Positions 23,612 through 32,701 of a DNA stretch of 56,794 nucleotides are shown here, in pieces; positions within the stretch are counted from its first letter, which is position 1, and the number at the start of each line of letters is the position of its first letter. Both the position numbers and the translations under genes were made by a program. Below the pieces are notes generated by a model. That model had not been told where the DNA came from. It ran no database searches and saw only the letters and a program-made list of their open reading frames with translations. Location of the stretch: the NCBI GenBank assembly GCA_944376205.1, contig CALWBV010000011.1, forward strand, positions 1-56,794, in the 5' to 3' direction. Origin of the DNA: an uncultured Christensenellaceae bacterium (GTDB taxonomy: Bacteria > Bacillota > Clostridia > Christensenellales > UBA3700).

Positions 23612-24877
23612 ATGTCAAGACCTCTATACGACAAAATAAAAGAATATTGTGCGTTGACCCGTGCAAGGTTTTGCATGCCCGGACATGGCGGAGGGGGAGA
23701 CGGCGACGGACTTTATGCATCCTCTCGTTTCGATTGGACAGAGGTCAAGGGATTAGACAACCTTCTCGAGAGTAGCGACGTAATTTTGTCCAGCGAAAAA
23801 CTCATAGCGAAAGATTACGGCTACGAGCATGCGCTAATGCTTACCTGCGGAGCGACTTCGGCAATGCATATCGCCCTCAACGTTGCAAAAGAGAGAGGAG
23901 GCGTGGTTTTGGCAATAGGTGCAATGCACAAATCTTTTTGGAGCGCTTGTACGCTTTACGGCGTTAAGGCTTGCGTTTCGGACGGCAATGATGACAAAAT
24001 TTTTTCCAAAGAGAAGATAAGCGCCGTATTCACTACTTCGCCCGACTATTTCGGAAAAGTCAGGGATATTGAAAGTTTATGCGTTAGGGCGCACGAAGCA
24101 GGAGCGTTGTTTGTGGTTGACGAAGCTCATTCGGCACACTTTCCCTATTCGCAGTTATTGCCCGACAATGCCGCCGCATATGCAGACATGTCAATAGTCG
24201 GTATGCACAAGACTCTTCCCGTTTACGGAGGCGGAGCGCTGTTGTGCGTCAACGGAAGCGAGCTTTACGAAAAGTGTGTAAGATACAGATCGCTTATACA
24301 TTCCACGTCACCCGATTATCTTGTAATGGCAAGCATGGACTATGCCGCCGACTATATGCGTACAAACGGCGAAAAGGAATACGCACGGATAAAAAACGTT
24401 ATAGACGGTTTTGCAAATTCGCTGAAAAATGGTGTGGTTATAGATAACGACGACTTTACGAGAGTCGTTATAGAATTCAAAGGAAAAGACTGTCATGCTT
24501 TATGCGACGAATTGACGGCGCACGGTTTTTTTGCCGAAGCGGCATACGGCGACAGATTGGTGCTAATAGTTACTCCCTTCAATGCCGATAAACTCGAGTT
24601 GCTTTCGCATGAATTAAACAATATTCAACTCAAAGAATCTCAAGGACTCGTCTTGCCTGAACCCGTTCACACGTCTGTTGCAGACGGCGAATGCGAATTT
24701 GTTGACGTCGACGAAGCGTCAGGTAGAATAAGTGCGGGCGAAATAGGTATTTATCCCCCCGGAGTTCCCGTGATAAGAAGGGGAGATTTGATTGACGGTG
24801 AGATCGTAGCTTTTATAAAAAAATATACCAACAGACTTTTTGGACTTGCTAGCGGCAGGGTTGCTGTGATAAAATAA
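23612..24877 (+). CDS. Orn/Lys/Arg decarboxylase-family PLP enzyme (YaaO type)
   Basis: PLP-dependent fold-type I enzyme of 421 residues. PGHGGG near 23-28, a DEAHSAH motif (170-176, cofactor contacts) and the Schiff-base lysine in GMHKTLP (Lys200) are visible. It is about 50-60 residues shorter than typical YaaO/SpeA-like proteins but complete in its core. GGGAGA precedes the ATG. Position before tmk-holB-yaaT matches the Bacillus yaaO-tmk region. Substrate among lysine, arginine or ornithine cannot be told from sequence; the gene order is conserved without a known functional link to dTMP synthesis. Confidence 0.85.
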   Translation: MSRPLYDKIKEYCALTRARFCMPGHGGGGDGDGLYASSRFDWTEVKGLDNLLESSDVILSSEKLIAKDYGYEHALMLTCGATSAMHIALNVAKERGGVVLAIGAMHKSFWSACTLYGVKACVSDGNDDKIFSKEKISAVFTTSPDYFGKVRDIESLCVRAHEAGALFVVDEAHSAHFPYSQLLPDNAAAYADMSIVGMHKTLPVYGGGALLCVNGSELYEKCVRYRSLIHSTSPDYLVMASMDYAADYMRTNGEKEYARIKNVIDGFANSLKNGVVIDNDDFTRVVIEFKGKDCHALCDELTAHGFFAEAAYGDRLVLIVTPFNADKLELLSHELNNIQLKESQGLVLPEPVHTSVADGECEFVDVDEASGRISAGEIGIYPPGVPVIRRGDLIDGEIVAFIKKYTNRLFGLASGRVAVIK

Positions 24878-24893
24878 ACGTATGGAAACTCTT

Positions 24894-25520
24894 ATGAAAG
24901 GAAAATTTATTACCTTTGAGGGCGGAGAAGGAGTAGGCAAGACTACCCAGCTCGCCATGATTAAAGAATATCTCAAGGCACAAGGCGCAGACGCCGTATT
25001 TTTGCGTGAGCCGGGCGGCAATGCTATTTCTGAAAAGATAAGATCGGTCATTCTCGATACTGAAAATTCCGCAATGACGGGTATGTGCGAAGCTTTGCTT
25101 TACAGTGCTGCCCGTGCGCAACTTGTCGAAGCCGTTATACGTCCCGCACTTTGCGAGGGAAAGATAGTCGTATGCGACAGATTTACAGATTCGACTTTTG
25201 CATATCAGGGAGTAGCGAGAGGCTTGGGTGCAGATAAAATAGCGCTTCTCAACTCGCTTGCTTGCGGCGATATAGTACCCGATCTTACGGTATTTCTCGA
25301 TCTTCCTCCCAAGTTGGCTTTTGCCCGTAAAGGCGGAGCAGACAAGGACGACAGACTGGAGCAGGAAGGTATAGAATTTCACAACAGAGTTTACGAAGGT
25401 TACAAACAGGCGGCAAAGCTTTACAGCGACAGAATAGTATCTGTAGATTGCAGTCGGGACGCGCAGTCGGTTCATGACGAAATAGTGCGTATCATCATTC
25501 AAAGAGGGATTTTGCGATGA
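24894..25520 (+). CDS. tmk: Thymidylate kinase
   Basis: Phosphorylates dTMP to dTDP for DNA synthesis. P-loop FEGGEGVGKTTQ at the N-terminus, the DR(F/Y)xDST motif (CDRFTDSTFAYQG) that binds the monophosphate, and the lid region KGGADKDDRLEQE. The frame also has an ATG at 24882, but MKGKFITFEGGEG is the usual N-terminus, so 24894 (208 residues) is chosen; neither has a strong ribosome binding site. It ends in an ATGA overlap with holB. Confidence 0.93.
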   Translation: MKGKFITFEGGEGVGKTTQLAMIKEYLKAQGADAVFLREPGGNAISEKIRSVILDTENSAMTGMCEALLYSAARAQLVEAVIRPALCEGKIVVCDRFTDSTFAYQGVARGLGADKIALLNSLACGDIVPDLTVFLDLPPKLAFARKGGADKDDRLEQEGIEFHNRVYEGYKQAAKLYSDRIVSVDCSRDAQSVHDEIVRIIIQRGILR

Positions 25521-26473
25521 TAAAATACCTATCGCTTCTCAAAACGACAAAACCTTATAAGGTCATAGGGGCGGATATCGCAGAGGGAAAGCTCAATCAC
25601 TGTTATATGCTCACGGGCGACGACAGGGTTGCGCTGGACGGCTTGATTACGCTTTTTGCCGAGAGAATACTTTGCGATAAGGACGGCTGCGGCGAATGTT
25701 CCGTATGCATGAAAATCGAGGACGGTAACCACGAGGATATTTTCGAGCCTAAAAATCTCAAAGCCGACGGCATAAGAGAATTTGTCGATCAGGTTTATAT
25801 CAAACCCAACGGCAAGTACAAAGTCATGATTTTGAGAGAAATAGACAAGGTCGACATGAAAGTCCAGAATTTTCTTTTGAAAAGTCTCGAAGAGCCTGTC
25901 GATAACGTAGTTTTCATTTTGGGTGCGGAGAGACAGACGGCTGTTCTCGAGACTATCAAATCCCGAAGCAAAAAGCTTGCGGTGTTGCCCTTTTCAAGAT
26001 ATGCGCTCGAGGACTATTTTGCTAAAAAGACAGCCGAATATCCCAACAGGGCACTGGTTAAAGAGGCGGTGGACTGTTGTCTCGGAAATCTTACGAGATG
26101 CGAAGAATTGCTTGCCGACGAAGAATACGCAAGCGATTTAACAGACATAATTTTTATACTCAAGGACATGACGTCGACAAGAGACAATCTCAAAATGCAA
26201 CAGAGGTTAGGCGCTGTCGAAGGTAAGCTTGTGCGTTATCTTGACATGATGCAGCTTATTGCGGGAGTATTGCTCAAAAAACTTTCAGGGGTCAGGGTGG
26301 ACGGCTTTGAAAAGGTCAATTGTCTCATGGATACGTTCAATATACCTGCCCTTGTCAACTTCAATCAGTTGATAACGGAGGCAAAGCAAAAGCTCGAGAA
26401 CAATTGCAAAGAGAGTAATGTCCTTGACAATTTATTTATCAAACTTATGGAGGTAAAATACCTATGCCGATGA
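25517..26473 (+). CDS. holB: DNA polymerase III delta' subunit
   Basis: Clamp-loader subunit of 318 residues. The zinc-binding cysteines are in CDKDGCGECSVC (near 57-68), and the central part KVMILREIDKVDMKVQNFLLKSLEEP corresponds to the usual clamp-loader core, split here only for description. The P-loop is lost: where relatives have GxxGxGK this protein has TGDDRVALDG, and the SRC motif reads SRS. It therefore probably cannot bind or hydrolyse ATP and acts as the stator. It overlaps tmk by 4 bp and yaaT by 10 bp. Confidence 0.88.
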   Translation: MIKYLSLLKTTKPYKVIGADIAEGKLNHCYMLTGDDRVALDGLITLFAERILCDKDGCGECSVCMKIEDGNHEDIFEPKNLKADGIREFVDQVYIKPNGKYKVMILREIDKVDMKVQNFLLKSLEEPVDNVVFILGAERQTAVLETIKSRSKKLAVLPFSRYALEDYFAKKTAEYPNRALVKEAVDCCLGNLTRCEELLADEEYASDLTDIIFILKDMTSTRDNLKMQQRLGAVEGKLVRYLDMMQLIAGVLLKKLSGVRVDGFEKVNCLMDTFNIPALVNFNQLITEAKQKLENNCKESNVLDNLFIKLMEVKYLCR

Positions 26474-27357
26474 TAGTAGGCGTAAAATTCGGATCGGGTT
26501 GCAAACAATACTATTTCGATCCGTTGAATATAACGTTCAAAGAAGGGGACGGCGTAATAGTCGAGACTGTACGAGGTCTTGAATTTGCACGCATAAGTCA
26601 GGCAAACACTCAAGTGCCCGACGAAGAAATAAAAGTACCTCTCAAGCCTGTCGTGCGCAAAGCTACGGCGGAAGACGAGGAAAGAGCAAAGGAGAATTTT
26701 GAGAAAAAAGCAGGGGCGATGAAACTGTGTCAAAAGCATATCGACAGACACAATCTCAAGATGAAACTCGTTGACGCAGAATATACTTTTGACCGCTCGA
26801 AGATAATATTCAGCTTTACGGCGGACGGCAGAGTTGACTTCAGAGAACTCGTAAAAGATCTTGCGGGCGAAATGCGTATGCGCATAGAACTCCGTCAGAT
26901 ATACGAAAGAGACGACATAAAACTACGTGGCGCAATGGGTATTTGCGGCAGAGAATGTTGTTGTATCTGTCATCTTGCAGATTACGAAAAAGCGACTGTA
27001 AAGATGGCAAAAAATCAGAACTTGTCGCTCAATCCCACAAAGGTCAGCGGCATGTGCGGAAAGCTTATGTGCTGTCTTAAATACGAAAACGAATTTTATG
27101 CCGAGACGGGAAAACTCATGCCCAAGATAGGCTCGACTGTCAAGGTCGAGGGCGGTACCGCACGTGTTGAAGAAGTCGATCTTCTCAAAGAGAGAATAAA
27201 AGTCACTTTGGAAAAAGAGGACGGAGTAGAGCAGAGATATTGCAATATAGGTGAGTTTGAGCTTCTGGCGCCTCCCAAGAACAATGTAGTCAAGAAAAAC
27301 CTCAACAGAGAAGAAGAGGACGAAAACGCTTTGAGAAAACTCGAGGATAAGGAATAA
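26464..27357 (+). CDS. ricT: PSP1-domain protein YaaT/RicT
   Basis: Homologue of B. subtilis YaaT, part of the RicAFT (Y-complex) that carries iron-sulfur clusters and promotes RNase Y-dependent mRNA maturation and sporulation. The 297 residues hold the PSP1 core with VGVKFGSGCKQYYFDP at the start and the conserved cysteines CGRECCCICH and CGKLMCCLKYE (about 160-205). The C-terminal 40 residues are acidic and variable. It overlaps holB by 10 bp, so it is translationally coupled. Confidence 0.92.
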   Translation: MPMIVGVKFGSGCKQYYFDPLNITFKEGDGVIVETVRGLEFARISQANTQVPDEEIKVPLKPVVRKATAEDEERAKENFEKKAGAMKLCQKHIDRHNLKMKLVDAEYTFDRSKIIFSFTADGRVDFRELVKDLAGEMRMRIELRQIYERDDIKLRGAMGICGRECCCICHLADYEKATVKMAKNQNLSLNPTKVSGMCGKLMCCLKYENEFYAETGKLMPKIGSTVKVEGGTARVEEVDLLKERIKVTLEKEDGVEQRYCNIGEFELLAPPKNNVVKKNLNREEEDENALRKLEDKE

Positions 27358-27397
27358 CTTCAGAAAAAGTCTGTGTTTAGGACTAAAAAGGACAAAA

Positions 27398-27865
27398 GTG
27401 GACAAGACAAACGTTATGCGTCTTTTGGACGTAAAGAAAATCAAATACGAAGGATTTGAATATCCGCCCGAAATTACAGACGGTGAGAGCGTCGCAAGAG
27501 AGCTTAACGAAGATGCGAACAAGGTTTTCAAAACGCTTGTTACCGTGTCGGACAAGAGAGAATATGCGGTATTTTGCGTCCCCGTATGCGCCACTTTGGA
27601 TTTGAAACTTGCCGCAAAAGCAGCCGGCTTCAAATCTGTGGCAATGATAAAACAAAAAGAACTCGAACCTCTTACCGGATATATTCACGGAGGTTGTTCT
27701 CCCGTGGGAATGAAAAAGCGTTTTAAGACTTTTATAGACACGAGTGCGCAAAATTACGATCAAATATATGTGAGCGCAGGAAAGGTCGGCAGACAAATTC
27801 TCATTTCTCCGACAGATTTGGCGAAGTTGGTAGAAGCACGTTTTGCACCGCTTTGTGCAGAATAA
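27398..27865 (+). CDS. ybaK: YbaK/EbsC-type aminoacyl-tRNA deacylase (Cys-tRNA(Pro))
   Basis: Hydrolyses mischarged tRNA, most likely Cys-tRNA(Pro), as a trans-editing factor. The 155 residues show KTLVTVSD, VPVCATLDLKLAAKAAG and the signature TGYIHGGCSPVGMKKRF with the catalytic-pocket Gly-Gly-x-Ser-Pro. It starts with GTG, supported by AAAGGAC at good spacing and a usual N-terminus (KTNVMRLLD). It lies 40 bp behind ricT and is the last gene of that run. Confidence 0.9.
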   Translation: MDKTNVMRLLDVKKIKYEGFEYPPEITDGESVARELNEDANKVFKTLVTVSDKREYAVFCVPVCATLDLKLAAKAAGFKSVAMIKQKELEPLTGYIHGGCSPVGMKKRFKTFIDTSAQNYDQIYVSAGKVGRQILISPTDLAKLVEARFAPLCAE

Positions 27866-27954
27866 AAATTACATTAAAGCTCGAATACACGATATTGTGT
27901 TTTGCAAATTCGAATTAAAGACATATTTGCGGCATAGTAAAATTGAAATTAAGG

Positions 27955-27980
27955 AGACGACGGTTTTTGTCGTCTTTTTT
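27955..27980 (+). terminator. Intrinsic terminator after ybaK
   Basis: AGACGAC-GGTTTTT-GTCGTCT followed by a T run. Confidence 0.85.
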
Positions 27981-28221
27981 ATTTGATGCAAATACTTACA
28001 AAATAGCGTAATCTTCGGTAAAATTTTTCAATTATAGGTCAGTGACGGCAAAATACAGTGAGAGGAATGGCGATAGAGAGTATTTTTCTGAATTTTAATA
28101 GACAGTTATAGATTATCTTTATGTTGGCAAGAATAATAAATACTGAAACATATTTGAGATACATGCATAACGGTTATTTTTAAGATTTTAATAGACAGCT
28201 GTAAAAAAATCGTAATACCAC
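27981..28221. other. Intergenic region upstream of ferredoxin
   Basis: No gene. A 14-bp direct repeat, ATTTTAATAGACAG, occurs at 28092-28105 and 28185-28198, 93 bp apart, the second copy ending 24 bp before the ferredoxin promoter. It could be a regulator site, but it is short and AT-rich. Confidence 0.4.
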
Positions 28222-28250
28222 TTTACAAAGGCAAAACAGTGTGATAAAAT
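28222..28250 (+). promoter_or_regulatory. Promoter of ferredoxin
   Basis: TTTACA (28222-28227), 17-nt spacer, TAAAAT (28245-28250). Confidence 0.7.
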
Positions 28251-28287
28251 ATGATTAACAAAATACGAAAAAGGAGAGGGGTGTAAT

Positions 28288-28458
28288 ATGGCATATGTAA
28301 TTGGTGGCGACTGCATCAAATGCGGTTCTTGTGCAGAAGGTTGTCCCGTATCTGCTATTTCCGAAGGCGACGAGACTTACATCATCGATGCCGATACTTG
28401 CATTAGTTGTGGTGCTTGTGCGGCAGGTTGTCCTGTATCTGCAATTTCCGAAGAATAA
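28288..28458 (+). CDS. 2[4Fe-4S] ferredoxin
   Basis: Small cytoplasmic electron carrier of 56 residues, a probable partner of the hydrogenase and of pyruvate-oxidising enzymes. It has two classic cluster motifs, CIKCGSCAEGCP (residues 9-20) and CISCGACAAGCP (38-49), and shows the internal duplication of clostridial ferredoxins: each half ends CPVSAISE. AAGGAGAGG precedes the ATG. It is monocistronic. Confidence 0.95.
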   Translation: MAYVIGGDCIKCGSCAEGCPVSAISEGDETYIIDADTCISCGACAAGCPVSAISEE

Positions 28459-28470
28459 TCAATCGCGGCG

Positions 28471-28501
28471 TTCAAAAGAGTATGTCCAATACTCTTTTGA
28501 A
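28471..28501 (+). terminator. Hairpin after ferredoxin
   Basis: TTCAAAAGAGTAT-GTCCA-ATACTCTTTTGAA, a perfect 13-bp stem starting 12 nt after the ferredoxin stop. No T run follows, so it may protect the mRNA 3' end or slow polymerase rather than terminate alone. Confidence 0.55.
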
Positions 28502-28586
28502 TAGGTCGCAAACGGAGTGTTACACGTGAAATTCATTCAAAGCGGTCGTTTATTTCGGTCGCACAGTTTGTTAAAGCAAAAAACCG

Positions 28587-28614
28587 ATACGTTCTTTAGG
28601 GGACGTATTTTTTT
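28587..28614 (+). terminator. Intrinsic terminator between ferredoxin and pyrB
   Basis: ATACGTTC-TTTAGG-GGACGTAT followed by seven T. Either the true end of the ferredoxin transcript or an attenuator ahead of the pyr operon; no clear PyrR-binding sequence was found. Confidence 0.65.
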
Positions 28615-28758
28615 ATGTCTGAAGAGAAAAAGGAAAGAAGAATTATCGGAGTATATCAAGGCAAAAATAAATTGCCATAAATCAAAAAAATGTACTCATA
28701 ACTCTTTTGTTTTAATAATTTTTATGATATTATATAATAGTATAAATACGGAGGTCAG

Positions 28759-29673
28759 ATGAAAAGAGATTTTTTGACTATGGCTGACGCTGACAGAGAA
28801 CTCATTGAGAGACTTCTCAAGCGTGCCGATTTCATGAAACAAAACATAGCCGCAGGAAACAAGTCGTTGGACATTCTCAAAGGCAAAAGCATGGTTACGC
28901 TTTTTTACGAAAATTCCACGCGTACCCGCTGTTCGTTTGAGGATGCGGGCAAATACCTCGGAGCCAAAGTCGTGGGAATATCCCCTTCGGGTTCGAGTGT
29001 AAAGAAAGGCGAAAGTCTTGTAGACACTGCGGTTACGCTTGACAAGATGATGACGGACGTAATAGTAATACGTCACTCGATTGCGGGTGCGCCTGCGATA
29101 ATCGCAAAGCATACAAAAGCTTCGGTCGTCAACGGCGGCGACGGAATGCACGCTCACCCCACGCAAGCACTTCTGGATATGTACACCATGCGTGAGAGAT
29201 TCGGACATATCGAGGGACTCGAAGTTGCGATAATAGGCGACGTCAAACATTCCAGAGTAGCACAGAGCAACATTGTGGGACTTCACAAGATGGGCGCAAA
29301 AGTAAAAGTATTCGCACCCAACACTCTCCTGCCCAAAGGCATAGAAAACCAGCCTTGCAAGGTCTGTCGCAATGTAGAAGAAGCGTTCAAGGGCAGCGAT
29401 GTTATAATGGGTCTCCGTATCCAGCTCGAGAGACAGCAAAAAGGTCTTTTTCCGAGCATCGAAGAATACAATCACTTCTACGGCGTTTCAATGGAGAGAA
29501 TGGCTTTGGCAAATAAGGGCGCAATAGTGATGCATCCCGGTCCTGCCAACAGAGGAATAGAAGTCGACTGCGACGTACTCGACAGCGATATGTGCCTTAA
29601 GGACGAACAGGTTACCAACGGCGTAGCGACGAGAATGGCGCTTCTCGAATGGGTAACGGGAAGAGATTGCTAG
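28759..29673 (+). CDS. pyrB: Aspartate carbamoyltransferase catalytic subunit
   Basis: Forms carbamoyl aspartate in UMP synthesis. The 304 residues carry the carbamoyl-phosphate loop STRTRCSFE (53-61), the KKGES loop near 90, and HPTQALLD with GDVKHSRVAQSN of the aspartate domain. ACGGAGGTC precedes the ATG. First gene of pyrB-C-F-K-D-E. No regulatory subunit gene (pyrI) is adjacent, as in Bacillus-type enzymes. Confidence 0.96.
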   Translation: MKRDFLTMADADRELIERLLKRADFMKQNIAAGNKSLDILKGKSMVTLFYENSTRTRCSFEDAGKYLGAKVVGISPSGSSVKKGESLVDTAVTLDKMMTDVIVIRHSIAGAPAIIAKHTKASVVNGGDGMHAHPTQALLDMYTMRERFGHIEGLEVAIIGDVKHSRVAQSNIVGLHKMGAKVKVFAPNTLLPKGIENQPCKVCRNVEEAFKGSDVIMGLRIQLERQQKGLFPSIEEYNHFYGVSMERMALANKGAIVMHPGPANRGIEVDCDVLDSDMCLKDEQVTNGVATRMALLEWVTGRDC

Positions 29674-29743
29674 TCGGAAAAGCGGATAATTCGCACAAAC
29701 ACATCACATAAGATTTTACAGATTACAAAAGGAGTAATGATAT

Positions 29744-30994
29744 ATGTCAATTTTGATTAAGAACGTAAAAGTCAACGGACAGCAATGCGATATAGCTATC
29801 AAGGGCAACAGAATCGACAAGATTGCAAAGGATATCAAGGGCGATTACGACGAAGTTATAGACGGCGCCAAGCTCACGGCTTTGCCTGCGTTCATAGATA
29901 TGCATACGCATTTGAGAGAACCGGGATTTGAATATAAAGAGGATATCGAAAGCGGCAGTAAAGCGGCGGTTGCCGGAGGATATTCCGTAGTATGCTGCAT
30001 GCCCAATACCAAGCCTGCCACAGACAACAAATATATCGTCAAATATATCGTGGACAGAGCAAAAGAGGTCAATCTCGCAAAGGTATATCCGATAGGAGCC
30101 ATTACGGTCGGACTCAAGGGCGAACTCATGGCAGAGATGGGCAAGATGAAAGAGGCGGGAGCGATTGCGATGAGCGACGACGGACAACCCGTATCTTCCG
30201 CACAGATGATGAGACTTGCACTCGAGTATGCAAAGGATTACGATTTGTTGCTATGCAGTCACTGCGAAGAAAAATCGCTCATCAACGAAGGAGTAGTCAA
30301 CGAGGGCGAAAACGCTACGAGAGCGGGACTCAAGGGCATACCTTCCGCAGCCGAAGACATAATGATTTCCAGAGACGTTATCCTTGCCGAGATGCTTGAT
30401 ACAAAAGTGCATATATGTCACGTAAGCACGGCAAGCGGCGTGCAGATAATCAGAGAAGCAAAGGCGCGCGGCGTAAAAGTAAGCTGCGAAACCTGTCCTC
30501 ACTACATTGCGGGTACGGATGCGCTTATTCTCGATTACAATACCAACAGCAAGGTAAATCCTCCTTTGCGTACCGAAAAGGACAGACAGGCGATACTCGA
30601 GGGAATCAAGGACGGCACGATAGACGTTATCGCAACCGACCATGCTCCTCATAGTTTGGAAGACAAGAACGTCGAATACAATTATGCCGCCAACGGTATA
30701 AGCGGACTTGAAAGCGCATTTTCGCTTTGCTACACTTATCTTGTAGATAAAGGCGTCATCACGCTGGACAAGCTTACCAAACTCATGAGCGAGCGCCCCG
30801 CACAGCTTCTCGGCATAGAGTGCGGACAGCTCAAAGAGGGCGGACTTGCCGACATTACTCTCGTAGATATTGACAGAGAATACAAGATAGACGCAAAGAG
30901 TTTTGAATCAAAGGGTAAAAATACGCCTTTCGACGGTTGGAAAGTCAAGGGCAAAGTCGTAAAGACAATAGTAGAAGGACAAATCAAATACTGA
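29744..30994 (+). CDS. pyrC: Dihydroorotase (type I)
   Basis: Cyclises carbamoyl aspartate to dihydroorotate. The amidohydrolase metal motif DMHTHLREPG lies at 52-61. The bridging carboxylate region, HCEEKS, the HVSTA histidine near 225-230 and the catalytic TDHAPH near 305 are all present. At 416 residues it is a usual type I enzyme. AAAGGAG precedes the ATG. Confidence 0.96.
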   Translation: MSILIKNVKVNGQQCDIAIKGNRIDKIAKDIKGDYDEVIDGAKLTALPAFIDMHTHLREPGFEYKEDIESGSKAAVAGGYSVVCCMPNTKPATDNKYIVKYIVDRAKEVNLAKVYPIGAITVGLKGELMAEMGKMKEAGAIAMSDDGQPVSSAQMMRLALEYAKDYDLLLCSHCEEKSLINEGVVNEGENATRAGLKGIPSAAEDIMISRDVILAEMLDTKVHICHVSTASGVQIIREAKARGVKVSCETCPHYIAGTDALILDYNTNSKVNPPLRTEKDRQAILEGIKDGTIDVIATDHAPHSLEDKNVEYNYAANGISGLESAFSLCYTYLVDKGVITLDKLTKLMSERPAQLLGIECGQLKEGGLADITLVDIDREYKIDAKSFESKGKNTPFDGWKVKGKVVKTIVEGQIKY

Positions 30995-31008
30995 ACCGAG
31001 GTGGACAA

Positions 31009-31911
31009 ATGATTATCGACAAACTTATCGACAAAATAAAAGAGACAAACAACCCTTCCGTAATAGGACTTGACACATGCATAGATTATCTTCCCGAAGA
31101 TATGAAATCCAAATGTACGACGCTTGCAGAAGCAGGCAAGCAGATCACGAAATTCAATTTCGATCTCATAGACGTGCTCAAGGACGTGATTCCTGCGGTA
31201 AAAGTACAGGTTGCTTATTACGAGATGTACGGCGTTGACGGTATGGTAGCATTCAGAGATACTGTAGCATACGCCAGAGAAAAGGGACTTTTCGTAATCG
31301 CCGATATCAAACGTAACGACATAGGTTCGACTGCGGCGGCATACAGCAAGGGATATATAGGCAAAACCACGCTTGCCGACGGCAAGACGGTTACGCCCTT
31401 CGAGAGCGATTTTATCACTATCAACGGCTATCTCGGAAGCGACGGAATACTGCCTTTCGTAGAGGACTGCAAAAAGTATGACAAGGGTGCTTTTGTTCTT
31501 GTCAAGACTTCCAATCCCACAAGCGGAGAATTGCAGGATAAGACAATGGACAACGGCAAGACTCTTTACGACAACATGGCGACGCTTGTCGACGGCTGGG
31601 GCAAAGAGCTTGTCGGTAAGTACGGTTACAGCAGCATCGGCGCTGTCGTAGGCGCAACTCATATGGAACAGGCAAAACTTATCCGTAAAGCTCACCCTTC
31701 TACCTTCTTCCTTATCCCCGGCTACGGCGCACAGGGCGGAAAGGCGGGGGATCTCGCTGTTTGTTTCGAAAACGGCGTAGGCGGTATCGTCAACTCCTCG
31801 AGAGGTATTCTTTGCGCTTACAAGAAAGACGCTTACAAGGGTTTGAATTACAAAGAGGCTGCGCTTAAGGCGGCAATAGATATGCAAAAAGACATCACGA
31901 GATGTATCTGA
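31009..31911 (+). CDS. pyrF: Orotidine 5'-phosphate decarboxylase (type 2)
   Basis: Last step to UMP. The 300 residues are of the longer, type 2 PyrF. Active-site DIKRND (Asp99, Lys101, Asp104), NFD near 50 and the phosphate-binding PGYGAQGG near 243 are visible. The frame extends upstream to 30937, but GAGGTGG lies just before the ATG at 31009 and MIIDKLIDKI is the natural start. It begins 14 bp behind pyrC. Confidence 0.94.
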   Translation: MIIDKLIDKIKETNNPSVIGLDTCIDYLPEDMKSKCTTLAEAGKQITKFNFDLIDVLKDVIPAVKVQVAYYEMYGVDGMVAFRDTVAYAREKGLFVIADIKRNDIGSTAAAYSKGYIGKTTLADGKTVTPFESDFITINGYLGSDGILPFVEDCKKYDKGAFVLVKTSNPTSGELQDKTMDNGKTLYDNMATLVDGWGKELVGKYGYSSIGAVVGATHMEQAKLIRKAHPSTFFLIPGYGAQGGKAGDLAVCFENGVGGIVNSSRGILCAYKKDAYKGLNYKEAALKAAIDMQKDITRCI

Positions 31912-31918
31912 GGTCGTT

Positions 31919-32701
31919 ATGGCAGAGATGAAAGACAGAAAAGGCAGACTTATTGCCAACGAACAGGTTGCCAAAGATATATACAAAGCCGTAATAGCTT
32001 TTGACGATTTGCCTCAAGGTATCAAAGGCGGTCAGTTCGTACATATAAAACTCAATGACAATTCTCATGTGCTTCGCCGTCCTTTCTGCATTTGCGATTT
32101 TGACGAGAATGCAAAGACTGTTACGATATGCTATGCGGTCGTAGGCGAAGGTACCAAGGAACTTGCAGGCTATAATGTCGGTACCGAAGTCAAAGCAATG
32201 CTTCCTCTCGGCAACGGTTTTACGCCCGACGACAAGATGAAAAAAATCGTGCTTCTCGGCGGCGGTATGGGAAGTGCGGTATTGCCCGCTATCCCCAGAG
32301 CGTTCAAGGACAGAGAGTATGTCACGTATCTCGGCTTTGCAAACAAGGATAAAGTTGTGCTCGAAAAGGAAATGAGAGAACTTGCGGGCGAAGTCGTAGT
32401 CGCAACCGACGACGGCAGTTACGGCAGAAAAGGCTTTGTAACGAATATCCTTGCCGAAGACATGAAAAAACTCAATCCCGACGTGGTTTTCTGTTGCGGT
32501 CCCGAAGTGATGTACAAGGCGCTCAAAAAGGCTCTTGCGCCCTTTGACGTGCCCGTAATAGTTTCGCTCGAAGCAAGAATGGGGTGCGGAATAGGAGCAT
32601 GTCTCGTTTGCAATTGCAAAATAAAACGTAACGGACAGGAAGGATACTTGAGAGTATGTGCCGACGGTCCCGTGTTCGCACTTGACGAGGTGGTATTATG
32701 A
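31919..32701 (+). CDS. pyrK: Dihydroorotate dehydrogenase electron-transfer subunit
   Basis: FAD and 2Fe-2S subunit that connects PyrD to NAD+. The 260 residues contain a ferredoxin-reductase-like fold with the FAD motif RRPFCI near 57 and a C-terminal cluster (CGIGACLVCNC, then Cys in RVCADGPVF). It overlaps pyrD by ATGA, fitting the PyrD1B-PyrK complex. Confidence 0.95.
   Translation: MAEMKDRKGRLIANEQVAKDIYKAVIAFDDLPQGIKGGQFVHIKLNDNSHVLRRPFCICDFDENAKTVTICYAVVGEGTKELAGYNVGTEVKAMLPLGNGFTPDDKMKKIVLLGGGMGSAVLPAIPRAFKDREYVTYLGFANKDKVVLEKEMRELAGEVVVATDDGSYGRKGFVTNILAEDMKKLNPDVVFCCGPEVMYKALKKALAPFDVPVIVSLEARMGCGIGACLVCNCKIKRNGQEGYLRVCADGPVFALDEVVL

Noticed and set aside
28459..28758. PyrR attenuator before pyrB
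   Set aside because: A terminator is present, but no PyrR-binding loop consensus or alternative antiterminator pairing was seen.
28517..28762. 81-codon frame before pyrB
   Set aside because: It reads through a strong terminator and the pyrB promoter region and has no ribosome binding site.
30736..31986. 416-codon minus-strand frame across pyrC, pyrF and pyrK
   Set aside because: It spans three recognised genes on the other strand and shows no protein family features.
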